Shown: in pieces, positions 44,740-52,239 of the stretch
Numbering within the stretch: the first letter of the stretch is position 1
How the letters are laid out: each line of letters starts with the position of its first letter
DNA from: DASWIG01 sp965371445
Lineage (GTDB): Bacteria; Acidobacteriota; Thermoanaerobaculia; Multivoradales; J023
Direction: 5' to 3'
DNA: 52,846 nt
NCBI GenBank assembly: GCA_965371445.1
Contig: CBDUYN010000055.1
Coordinates: 1 to 52,846, forward strand
The notes under the pieces: generated by a model
What the model was told of the DNA's origin: nothing
Seen by the model: the letters and a program-made list of their open reading frames with translations, nothing else
Database searches by the model: none
Translations under genes and position numbers: made by a program

Positions 44740-46185
44740 TCAGTGGCCGGGACGATAACCGCGGCTGTACCAGACGTTGCCCACGCCGAAGTAGCTCTCG
44801 CCGGCGCCCCAGACGAGATGCGGGTTCCCCGTGGCGTCGAATTCGATCTCGAAGTAGTCGCCGTAGGGGAAACGGTAGCCCTCAGGAGTGACGTAGAAGG
44901 GAGCCCCCTCGACGAAGGACGAGATTTGAACCTCCTCGGACCACGTCTCGCCGCCGTCGTCGGAGAAGCGGTACCAGGTGTTCCACTCCGTCTGGCCGAA
45001 GGGAGCGCTGTTGCGGGCGTCCTGCCAGGCGATGGCCACCTCGCCGTCGCCCATGGCGGCGACGGCCGGGAAGTTGTGGTTGGAGTCGGCGGGGGCGTTC
45101 GAGACGTCGATGGGCTCCGACCAGGTGTCGCCGCCGTCTCTCGAGCTGCGGAAGTAGACGCGGCCCGGGTCGCCGACGTACTCCGCACCGTCCCACATGA
45201 CGTAGAGGTTGTCGGCCTCGTCGACGGCCATCACGAGCTGCGAGCTCAGGAAAGCCCAGCCGCAGGGCTCGAAGCACTGGGGTCCCGGCCAGGCCTGGCC
45301 GATGGCGATTTTCTCCCAGGTCTCGCCGCCGTCGTAGGAACGGGTCACGTAGAGGTGGGTCTCGCCGGAGGCGTTACCCGACTTCTCGAAGCTCTCCCAG
45401 GAAAAGAAGACCGTGCCGTCGGAAGTGACGCCGCCGCCGCCGGGAAGCGCCAGGCCCTGAGGACCGTTCCGGACGCTCACCGAGGTGAAGGTCTCGCCCC
45501 AGTCATGTGACGAGGAGAACCACATGCCGCTGGTGTTCAGGTGGTTGTAGGCGGTGTAGACGTCCTGGCCGCGGACGGTGAGAATCGGCTTGTCGTTCAC
45601 GCTGGGCGCGCTGTCGGCCACCGTCGTCGTCCAGGTCTCGCCGAAGTCCGTCGACTTCGCGACCACGATGTCGCCCTTCGTGTTGTTGAGCCAGCCGGCG
45701 TAGACCGTACGGCCGTCGACCGGGTCGACGACGATCTGCGGATCCCACTGGCCGTCTTTCATGTCCTCGCCCACCTCGAGGATCACCTTCGGTGAAGCCC
45801 AGGTCTCGCCGCCGTCGGAGGAGATCTGGACGATCGCCGTCGGGCTCGCGCACTCCGGACAGCCGGGCACGCCCCAGTACTGGGCGTAGAGCACGTAGAC
45901 ATGGTCGTAGTCGTCGGTGGCGATCGCCGGCTCCCAGCCGACGCCGGCGTCGAAGCCCAGGCGGACGTTCTCGGTAAAGCCCGACGGACGCATCGGACCG
46001 GCAGCCGCCGGACGCACGGGCGAGCTGGCCACGACTGCGGCGGAGACCGTCTCGTTGCGCACCGCCGCCTTGCCCGGCGCCGGAGCCGGCGAGGAGGAAT
46101 CGAGGGTAGAGGTCATCGTCCAGACGCCGAAGCCGGCGGCTAGCACGAGGGCACCTACCAGGTAGAAAGTCAGGAATCGTTTCAT
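44740..46185 (-). CDS. Exported BNR-repeat (sialidase-like beta-propeller) protein
   Basis: A 481-residue protein with an N-terminal signal anchor (FLTFYLVGALVLAAGFGVW). At least six Asp-box (BNR) turns are visible: SSDGGETW, STDFGETW, SSHDWGETF, SYDGGETW, SSRDGGDTW and SDDGGETW, spaced as blades of a six-bladed propeller. The arginine triad and Tyr/Glu pair of true sialidases cannot be assigned, so it may be a non-enzymatic propeller. AGGAGAAC precedes the ATG. TACAAT at 46280-46275 is a -10 candidate. Confidence 0.88.
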   Translation of the reverse strand: MKRFLTFYLVGALVLAAGFGVWTMTSTLDSSSPAPAPGKAAVRNETVSAAVVASSPVRPAAAGPMRPSGFTENVRLGFDAGVGWEPAIATDDYDHVYVLYAQYWGVPGCPECASPTAIVQISSDGGETWASPKVILEVGEDMKDGQWDPQIVVDPVDGRTVYAGWLNNTKGDIVVAKSTDFGETWTTTVADSAPSVNDKPILTVRGQDVYTAYNHLNTSGMWFSSSHDWGETFTSVSVRNGPQGLALPGGGGVTSDGTVFFSWESFEKSGNASGETHLYVTRSYDGGETWEKIAIGQAWPGPQCFEPCGWAFLSSQLVMAVDEADNLYVMWDGAEYVGDPGRVYFRSSRDGGDTWSEPIDVSNAPADSNHNFPAVAAMGDGEVAIAWQDARNSAPFGQTEWNTWYRFSDDGGETWSEEVQISSFVEGAPFYVTPEGYRFPYGDYFEIEFDATGNPHLVWGAGESYFGVGNVWYSRGYRPGH

Positions 46186-46292
46186 GTCGTTCTCCTTCAG
46201 GGAGTTGCAGGGTTTGAAAGCCCCGGCCCGTCACCAGCGGCTAGACGGCGCCCGTCAGCTCTCAAGATCAGTGGATTGTAGCATTTGAACGG

Positions 46293-48146
46293 CTAGCCGC
46301 ATACCTCCCGAGCATTGCACGCACAGCCCGGAGGCTGAGAGCAGGAACGGGTGACGGAGATACAGGAGTCGCCACAGGCTTTGCCCGAGGTGCAGACCCG
46401 ACAGCACGTCGGGCAGACGATCCTGACCGTCTCTTGCTTGGAGCCGGACTTCCCGTCGTTGTCGGTGACTCTCAAAGAAGCGGCGTAGCTCCCCCTGCCT
46501 GGGTACTCATGGTCGGGGTTGCGTCCACTCGACGTGTCGCCGTCTCCGAACTCCCAGGCCCAGGAGAGAAGGAAGCCGTCCGAGTCACTGCTCAGGTCGG
46601 AAAATCTGCATCGGAATCCGGTGCACTGCCGGGTGAAATCGGCCGTCGGTTGCCCTGGCTCATCTTCACACGTTGCGAACGCCCGGGTGTCCGTGACCGC
46701 CGGCGCAGACCTCCCCTGGGGATTGAAATACTCCTTCAAGGTCCCCGTTTCGGTGTCGGTGATCCGCAGCGTGTACTCCACGTTGGTCGTGGCGGCCGCG
46801 AAGACCCAGAAATGACCGTTTTGGTTGCATCCGTCGAGCACCTTAAGCAGCATCTCCCAGTTCTCGGGATGAAAGAACCAGAACAGGCCGGAATCCTCCG
46901 AGCCGGCCGGGACGACCCTACCCACACCGGTATTGCCACCGGAGCTTCGCCAATCGAGCTCCACCTGGAAGCGGTTTCCGTTCAGGCACATGGTCGTATC
47001 GTTGGAAGCACAGCTCCCCGTCTCGTTGACGAGAAACTCCGCGGGCAGTCCGGCCTCGTTTCGTTCGTCCGGCCCTCGGCTCACTTCTCCCGTGGCCTCG
47101 ATCAGGTAGGTCGATCCGTTTGTCGTGATCTTCACGTCTCCCACCGCGTAGCCGGCGAACGAAGTGTCGGTGCCGCCCATGTCGCCTCCCTCCGTCTGAA
47201 GCACGAGGGCCGGAGGCGCCGTGACACAGTCCGCTTGAGAGAGCAGGACGTTTTCCACGACGCTGCGCCGGGGATGCTCGAAGCCGTTCGAGCCGACCGA
47301 GATCACAGCCACCTTGGGCTGTAACAGGTTCATGTAGTCACTGTTCGTCGACGACGCGCTGCCGTGGTGATTGACATGCATCACCTCTACGCCGGAGCTC
47401 GTAAGGAAAGGCCACGAGCCGCCGGGCGTCACTTCCACGGCGAGCGGCGTCTCCAGGTTGGCTTGATTCGTGGAGCGCTCCGTGCAGTCGGTGTCGTCGT
47501 CGCCACCTCCGAGGTCGCCCGCCCAGATGAAGTCGAAGTCTCCGTACTGAATGAGGACACCGACGGAGCGGTCATTCTCCGATCTCTGGGCTCCCGCGAC
47601 GCCTCCGGCACCGATCACTTCACCGTTGACAGCGACGACCGTCAAGAGAGCGCCGTCTCCCAGGTCCAGGGTTTGCCCAAGAGGGATCGGACGCGGAGCG
47701 CCCGCCGAGGTCGCCGTCACAGCGGCGATGAAATTCCTGACCGCCGGAATGTCCTTGTCGCTTCCGTTGAACCAATTGCTCTCGGCGACGTCATAGCCGG
47801 CATCGAAGACCTCGTCGAAGCCACCATAGTGATCCTCGTCGAGGTGACTGGCGAGCGTATGATCCAGGTCGTCTCCGGGCAGGATCCCCAGGCTCATGAG
47901 GTAGGGGACGACCTCGTTCGTCCCTTTTCCATTGTCGCTTGCATCCATGAGGACCGTCGTCCCGTCGGGACCGACGATCAAGGTGGAGCCGCCTTGCTGG
48001 ACGTTGATGTAGTGGATCTCGAGGAGGCCCGAGGGTACGAGAGAAACTGCCGGACTTGCCAGAAGGCAAGCGCCAAGGACTGCCGCCGCTGAGATCCGGC
48101 GCCCCAGATGGTGGAATCTGCAGGATACATACGATACGAAGAACAT
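46293..48146 (-). CDS. Secreted metallo-beta-lactamase-fold protein with PKD domain and Cys-rich tail
   Basis: A 617-residue exported protein (signal about 18-36, AAAVLGACLLASPAVS). Residues about 40-330 are a ComEC/Rec2-like MBL domain: IHYINVQQGGSTLIVGPDG, TLASHLDEDHYGGFDEV with the metal-ligand His/Asp set, FIWAGDLGGGDDD and MHVNHHGSASS. A region about 370-490 (MCLNGNRFQVELDWRSSGGN, FWFFHPENWEMLLKVLDGC) resembles modules seen in large secreted acidobacterial proteins. A PKD domain (WAWEFGDGDTSSGRNPDHEY) follows, and the last 45 residues are cysteine-rich (TSGKACGDSCISVT, CACN). It may cut extracellular phosphodiesters. It lies behind a GEMM-I riboswitch; AAGGGAG precedes the ATG. Confidence 0.88.
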   Translation of the reverse strand: MFFVSYVSCRFHHLGRRISAAAVLGACLLASPAVSLVPSGLLEIHYINVQQGGSTLIVGPDGTTVLMDASDNGKGTNEVVPYLMSLGILPGDDLDHTLASHLDEDHYGGFDEVFDAGYDVAESNWFNGSDKDIPAVRNFIAAVTATSAGAPRPIPLGQTLDLGDGALLTVVAVNGEVIGAGGVAGAQRSENDRSVGVLIQYGDFDFIWAGDLGGGDDDTDCTERSTNQANLETPLAVEVTPGGSWPFLTSSGVEVMHVNHHGSASSTNSDYMNLLQPKVAVISVGSNGFEHPRRSVVENVLLSQADCVTAPPALVLQTEGGDMGGTDTSFAGYAVGDVKITTNGSTYLIEATGEVSRGPDERNEAGLPAEFLVNETGSCASNDTTMCLNGNRFQVELDWRSSGGNTGVGRVVPAGSEDSGLFWFFHPENWEMLLKVLDGCNQNGHFWVFAAATTNVEYTLRITDTETGTLKEYFNPQGRSAPAVTDTRAFATCEDEPGQPTADFTRQCTGFRCRFSDLSSDSDGFLLSWAWEFGDGDTSSGRNPDHEYPGRGSYAASLRVTDNDGKSGSKQETVRIVCPTCCRVCTSGKACGDSCISVTRSCSQPPGCACNAREVCG

Positions 48147-48189
48147 GCCTCATCTCCCTTGGAGTTCGTCACGTACATTGTTGACTACT

Positions 48190-48300
48190 AACCCTTCGGC
48201 AGCTCGGCGGTCTTGGAGTCCTTCGTAGGGGGATGTCCCAGTGCGGAGGAACGAGGACCCGTGGCTTTGCGGCATCGGCTTTCGCCGATTGTGCCTTTTT
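48190..48300 (-). promoter_or_regulatory. GEMM-I (cyclic-di-GMP class I) riboswitch
   Basis: Read on the minus strand, AAAGGCACA (48298-48290) is followed by a 6-bp stem ATCGGC/GCCGAT closed by a GAAA tetraloop (48289-48274), then the strongly conserved GCCGCAAAGCCACGGGTCC, a second, less regular arm (about 48252-48212), and GCCGAGCTGCCGAAGGG (48207-48191). This order and the CGCAAAGCC core, the GNRA-capped stem and the closing GCYRRGNUGCCG match the class I cyclic di-GMP aptamer. The base before GGC is A where the Vibrio Vc2 aptamer has G20; A at this position marks variants that bind cyclic AMP-GMP. The aptamer ends 44 bases before the MBL/PKD start codon, so it probably controls that gene. 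Confidence 0.8.
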
Positions 48301-48411
48301 CGGGGCCATTCATCACCATCCTAAGGCGGGATTTGAGAAAACACCACCACCCATAGGACAGTCACCGACCACCCCTTCGGGTAGTCTCCGGCTCGTGGGC
48401 GGCACCAACCT

Positions 48412-49515
48412 CTAGTCGAAGAGGCGGTCGATACGTCCCTTGGCGATCGCCCGCTCCGCGACGCGTCCGCAACCCGCCACGGCGACACCGAGCGACGCGA
48501 AACGCGGATCCTGCGTCAATCCCTTCTTGAAACGGTAGTAGATCTGCTGGACGATCACCGCGATCTTGAAAAGCCCGTAGGCGTAGTAGAAGACGACGTC
48601 GCCGAGGTCACGGCCGCTCTTGGTGGCGTAGAGCTGGGCGACGTCGCTACGGGTCGGGTTTCCGGCGAGCGTCGTCGGGCTCAGCCGGAGTCCCTTCATC
48701 TCGAGCGGATCGGCGGGGTCGACCCAGTAGCCGAGGCTTGTCCCGAGGTCCGTCAGGGGATCCCCTAGGGTTGCCATCTCCCAGTCGAGGACGGCGCGGA
48801 CCTGGGACCAGTCGTCCGCGTCCAGGACGACGTTATCGTACTTGAAGTCGTTGTGGATGAGCGACGCTCCGGCCGCCGCCGGGACGTTCTCGGCGAGCCA
48901 GCGCGCGACGTGCTCGATCCGCGGCACCTCGTCGGTCTTGGCGCCCTGCCAGCGCTTCGTCCAGCCCTCGACTTGGCGGCGGACGTAGCCCTCGGGACGT
49001 CCGAGCTCGCCCAGGCCCGCGGCCTCGTAGTCGACGGCGTGGAGCTCCACCAGGGTGTCGACGAAGGACTCGGCGATCGCCGCCATCTTCTCCGGCGCGG
49101 GCGCCATCTCCGCCGGCATCTGCGGACGGAGGATCACCCCCCGGACGCGCTCCATGACGTAGAACGGCGCTCCCAGGACCGAGTCGTCCTCGCAGTAGGC
49201 GAGCGGCTGCGGCGCCTTGGGGTAGACCGGCGACAGGTGGGAGAGGATGCGGTGCTCGCGTCCCATGTCGTGCGCCGACTTGACTCTTGACCCGAAGGGC
49301 GGACGCCGTAAGACGAGCTCGCGCTCGCCGAGGCGCAGCAGATAGGTGAGGTTCGAGAAGCCGCGCGGGAACTGCTCGACCACGAGATCCCCTTCGGTTC
49401 CGGGAATCCTCTCCCGCAGGTAGGCGCCGAGGCGCTCGGCGTCGAGCTCCTCGCCGCCACGTACGGGGGAAGGCTGATCGGTCCACTTGGACGACGGGCT
49501 CTTCTGCGGCGCCAT
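48412..49515 (-). CDS. APH-family kinase-like protein (ACAD10/11 N-domain type phosphotransferase)
   Basis: A 367-residue protein from ATG 49515, chosen for the GGAGGAG just upstream. FPRGFSNLTYLLRLGERELVLRRPP is the nucleotide-binding lobe, LIHNDFKYDNVVLD the catalytic HxDxxxxN loop and VLDWEMATLGDPLTDLG the metal-binding DWE segment. This subgroup resembles the N-terminal kinase of ACAD10/11, which phosphorylates 4-hydroxyacyl-CoAs; acting on CoA-linked acids is plausible. No acyl-CoA dehydrogenase is fused. TATACT at 49553-49548 is a -10 candidate. Confidence 0.9.
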   Translation of the reverse strand: MAPQKSPSSKWTDQPSPVRGGEELDAERLGAYLRERIPGTEGDLVVEQFPRGFSNLTYLLRLGERELVLRRPPFGSRVKSAHDMGREHRILSHLSPVYPKAPQPLAYCEDDSVLGAPFYVMERVRGVILRPQMPAEMAPAPEKMAAIAESFVDTLVELHAVDYEAAGLGELGRPEGYVRRQVEGWTKRWQGAKTDEVPRIEHVARWLAENVPAAAGASLIHNDFKYDNVVLDADDWSQVRAVLDWEMATLGDPLTDLGTSLGYWVDPADPLEMKGLRLSPTTLAGNPTRSDVAQLYATKSGRDLGDVVFYYAYGLFKIAVIVQQIYYRFKKGLTQDPRFASLGVAVAGCGRVAERAIAKGRIDRLFD

Positions 49516-49581
49516 GCTCTCCTCCAACTTCTCCAAAACGGGCGCCGAGTATAGCCGAATGGGGCAGGGCTGGGTCCGTGG

Positions 49582-49587
49582 TAGCTT
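49582..49587 (+). promoter_or_regulatory. -10-like element of the amidohydrolase gene
   Basis: TAGCTT within CGTGGTAGCTT lies six bases before ATG 49594, with no ribosome site between, implying a leaderless mRNA. The identical 11-base string occurs on the minus strand upstream of the nucleotidyltransferase gene (TAGCTT at 51936-51931). Confidence 0.45.
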
Positions 49588-49593
49588 CCGGCT

Positions 49594-51258
49594 ATGCGAA
49601 AACTACTCCTCGCTCTTCTCGTCCTACCGACGGCGCTGCTCCTGAGCGCTTGCCCCCAAACCGCTCACGACACCGACTACGACGTCGTCCTCCGGAACGG
49701 CTCGATTTACGACGGCACAGGTTCTCCACCGCTTCAGGCGGATCTCGCCATCGACGGCGATCGCATCGCCGCGATCGGCGAGCTCGCCGCCAAGACCGGA
49801 CGGACCGAGATCGACGCGAGCGGCCTTGCCGTCGCTCCGGGCTTCATCAACATGCTGAGCTGGGCCAACAAGTCCCTCCTCCAGGACGGCCGGTCGCTGA
49901 GCGACGTCCTCCAGGGAGTGACCCTGGAGGTGATGGGAGAGGGCACCTCGATGGGCCCCCTCAACGACGAGATGAAGGCGCGCATGGTCGAGGACCAGGA
50001 CGACATCCAATTCGACGTCGTCTGGACGACCCTCGGTGAGTATCTCCAGCACCTCGAGGACCGGGGCGTCTCGACCAACGTCGCCTCCTTCGTGGGAGCC
50101 GCCACGGTGCGAATTCACGAGCTCGGCTACGAAGATCGGCTGCCGAGAACGGACGAGCTCGAACGGATGCAGGCCCTGGTGCGCCAGGCCATGGAGGAGG
50201 GCGCCCTCGGCGTCGGCTCTTCGTTGCCCTATGTGCCGGCCAACTTCTCCTCCACCGAAGAGCTCGTCGCCCTGGCCCAGGTCGCCGCCAAGTTCGACGG
50301 GATGTACATTTCCCACATCCGCGGCGAGGGCAGCAGCCTTTTCGAGGCGCTCGAGGAGCTTTTCACCATCACCCGCGAGGCGGAGACCCGCAGCGAGGTC
50401 TATCACCTGAAAGCGTCGGGGAAGGGGAGCTGGCACAAGCTCGACGAGGCGGTCCGCCGCATCGAAGCGGCGCGGGCCGAGGGCCTTGCCGTCACCGCCG
50501 ACATCTACCCCTACCATGCCAGCTCGACGGGGCTCACCATCAACTTCCCGGCCTGGGCTCAGGAAGGAGGGCACGACGCCTTCATGGAGCGATTGCAGGA
50601 TCCCGGCGTCCGGGAGCGGTTGGTCGACGAGATGACCCTGATCCCGCCCGAGGACATCCTGCTGGTGAGCTTCCGCCAGGAAAGCCTCCGCCACCTGACC
50701 GGCAAGACGCTGGCGGAAGTGGCCGCGGAGCGCGGCACCTCGCCCGAGATCACCGCCATGGACCTGATCGTCGAAGACGACAGCCGGATCGGTACGGTGC
50801 GCTTCATCATGAGCGAGGAGAACGTCCGCAAGAAGATGGTCCTGCCCTGGGTGAGCTTTTGCTCCGACGCGGGCTCCCTCGCCCCCGAGCCGCCGTTCAC
50901 GAACGACCAGCCCCATCCCCGGGCCTACGGCTCGTTCGCCCGGGTGCTCGGCAAATACGTCCGTGAGGAGGGCCTGCTGACGCTGGAGGAAGCCGTCCGC
51001 CGGATGACGGGACTCCCCGCCGCCAATTTGAAGCTCAAGGAGCGTGGGCTCTTGAAGGAAGGCTTTTACGCGGATGTCGTCGTCTTTGATCCGGCGACGG
51101 TGACCGATCACGCGACGTTTGAGAAACCCCATCAATTGGCGACGGGAGTGGCGCACGTTTTTGTCAACGGCGGTCACGTGGTTCGCGACGGGGAACATAC
51201 CGGGGCGATGCCGGGACGATTTGTCAAGGGACCCGGCTGGAAGGGCGACGGCAGCTAG
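49594..51258 (+). CDS. Amidohydrolase-family lipoprotein (N-acyl-D-amino-acid deacylase-like)
   Basis: A 554-residue lipoprotein with lipobox LLSAC (about 16-20). It follows the D-aminoacylase/dihydroorotase layout: DYDVVLRNGSIYDGTGSPPL, then ASGLAVAPGFINMLSWANKS, YISHIRGEG, YHLKASGKG, SFCSDAGSLAPEPPF and FYADVVVFDPATVTD at the end. The usual first metal motif HxH after PGFID is replaced by NMLSW, so the metal site must differ from canonical deacylases. Related proteins are usually annotated as D-aminoacylases; the true substrate is unknown. It is expected to face the periplasm. Confidence 0.88.
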   Translation: MRKLLLALLVLPTALLLSACPQTAHDTDYDVVLRNGSIYDGTGSPPLQADLAIDGDRIAAIGELAAKTGRTEIDASGLAVAPGFINMLSWANKSLLQDGRSLSDVLQGVTLEVMGEGTSMGPLNDEMKARMVEDQDDIQFDVVWTTLGEYLQHLEDRGVSTNVASFVGAATVRIHELGYEDRLPRTDELERMQALVRQAMEEGALGVGSSLPYVPANFSSTEELVALAQVAAKFDGMYISHIRGEGSSLFEALEELFTITREAETRSEVYHLKASGKGSWHKLDEAVRRIEAARAEGLAVTADIYPYHASSTGLTINFPAWAQEGGHDAFMERLQDPGVRERLVDEMTLIPPEDILLVSFRQESLRHLTGKTLAEVAAERGTSPEITAMDLIVEDDSRIGTVRFIMSEENVRKKMVLPWVSFCSDAGSLAPEPPFTNDQPHPRAYGSFARVLGKYVREEGLLTLEEAVRRMTGLPAANLKLKERGLLKEGFYADVVVFDPATVTDHATFEKPHQLATGVAHVFVNGGHVVRDGEHTGAMPGRFVKGPGWKGDGS

Positions 51259-51279
51259 GGAGGTCCCAGCGAAAACCGC

Positions 51280-51912
51280 TCACTCGTCGGCCGAGCGCGC
51301 CGCCCGGACCAGCTCGAGGAACTTGTCGCGGACATAAGGGTCGAGGGACGCGGCGTCGTCCTCCGCGAGGCCGTGGATGCGGATCAGCTCGAGGACGTCG
51401 GCAAGGTCCCGGAGGCGGTGGGGAGCCGTCATACCCGACGCCAGCTTGAGCTCGATCAGGGATTCCAGCGGCAGAAGCGCGAATCGTTCTCCCGCCACGG
51501 CCGCCTCCGACGGGTCCGGGAAGGCGACCGGCTTTTCGTGACCGTCGCCGGGAAACTCCCCGGCCAGGACGACGTCGATGCCTACGTTGCAAGCCGCGTC
51601 GCGCAGACCCTTGCTCCCCGGGAATTTCTCCAGGTAACCGCGCCCGAGGTGGGCTTTCTTGAAGGCTTCCAACCCGTCGCGGCGCAGCAGGACGTCGACG
51701 TCTTCGGTCGTCCTCCGGTAACCGTAGGCGTTCAAGGCCATGGCCCCGAGGATGGCATAGGGGATGCGGAGCTCCCGCAGACGTAGGGCCAGTCGTTCCA
51801 GGGCCTGGTGGACGTCGGCGTTTCCCATGAAAAACCTCGTGGCCTCTCGCGCGCCGCTGACGAGGCGTTCTTCGACCTGGGGTTGTAAACGGGCTGAGGA
51901 ACGCTGCAGCAT
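51280..51912 (-). CDS. Nucleotidyltransferase-fold protein (AbiEii/MNT-like)
   Basis: A 210-residue cytoplasmic protein. ILGAMALNAYGYRRTTEDVDVLLRRDG is the pol-beta nucleotidyltransferase motif (G-x-A...R-T-x-D-x-D), and LPLESLIELKLASGMTAPHRLRDLADVLEL the typical C-terminal part. Such proteins are found alone or as toxins in toxin-antitoxin and phage-defence pairs; no partner is adjacent. The ATG at 51912 follows GGAGGAGG; an internal ATG at 51828 is less likely. Confidence 0.88.
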   Translation of the reverse strand: MLQRSSARLQPQVEERLVSGAREATRFFMGNADVHQALERLALRLRELRIPYAILGAMALNAYGYRRTTEDVDVLLRRDGLEAFKKAHLGRGYLEKFPGSKGLRDAACNVGIDVVLAGEFPGDGHEKPVAFPDPSEAAVAGERFALLPLESLIELKLASGMTAPHRLRDLADVLELIRIHGLAEDDAASLDPYVRDKFLELVRAARSADE

Positions 51913-52110
51913 CGGAGAGCCTCCTCCGGCAAGCTACCACGGCAGGCCCGCTGAGACAAAGGCGGCTTCAGTTGAGGTTGCCCCTTCCGGAGAGACTTGG
52001 AAGAGGCGACCTCAGCCGGGGTCCGAACCCCCGCTTGCGGTGCCGACGGCGCCGCCATCTGCGGCGCGCGTGGTTGAAACCGTCACGCCGCGCCCTCCGT
52101 ATCGACCGGC

Positions 52111-52239
52111 ATGAGACGTCAAACCTGCACCTGGGCGCCGCTCGTCGCCTTTCTTCTCCTCAGCTGGGGCTGCCACGAGGCCTCGGCGACGCGCGGCGAA
52201 CGGCTCGTCGTCACCGGCTCGGCAACCTCAGCGAGCTGA
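52111..52239 (+). CDS. Short lipoprotein-like N-terminal fragment
   Basis: A 42-residue frame begins MRRQTCTWAPLVAFLLLSWG followed by CHEASA, a plausible lipoprotein signal (LSWGC), and stops at 52239. The TPR coding sequence continues in the next frame from about 52200. The two may be parts of one gene split by a frameshift, or the short frame may be chance. No clear ribosome site is seen. Confidence 0.35.
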   Translation: MRRQTCTWAPLVAFLLLSWGCHEASATRGERLVVTGSATSAS

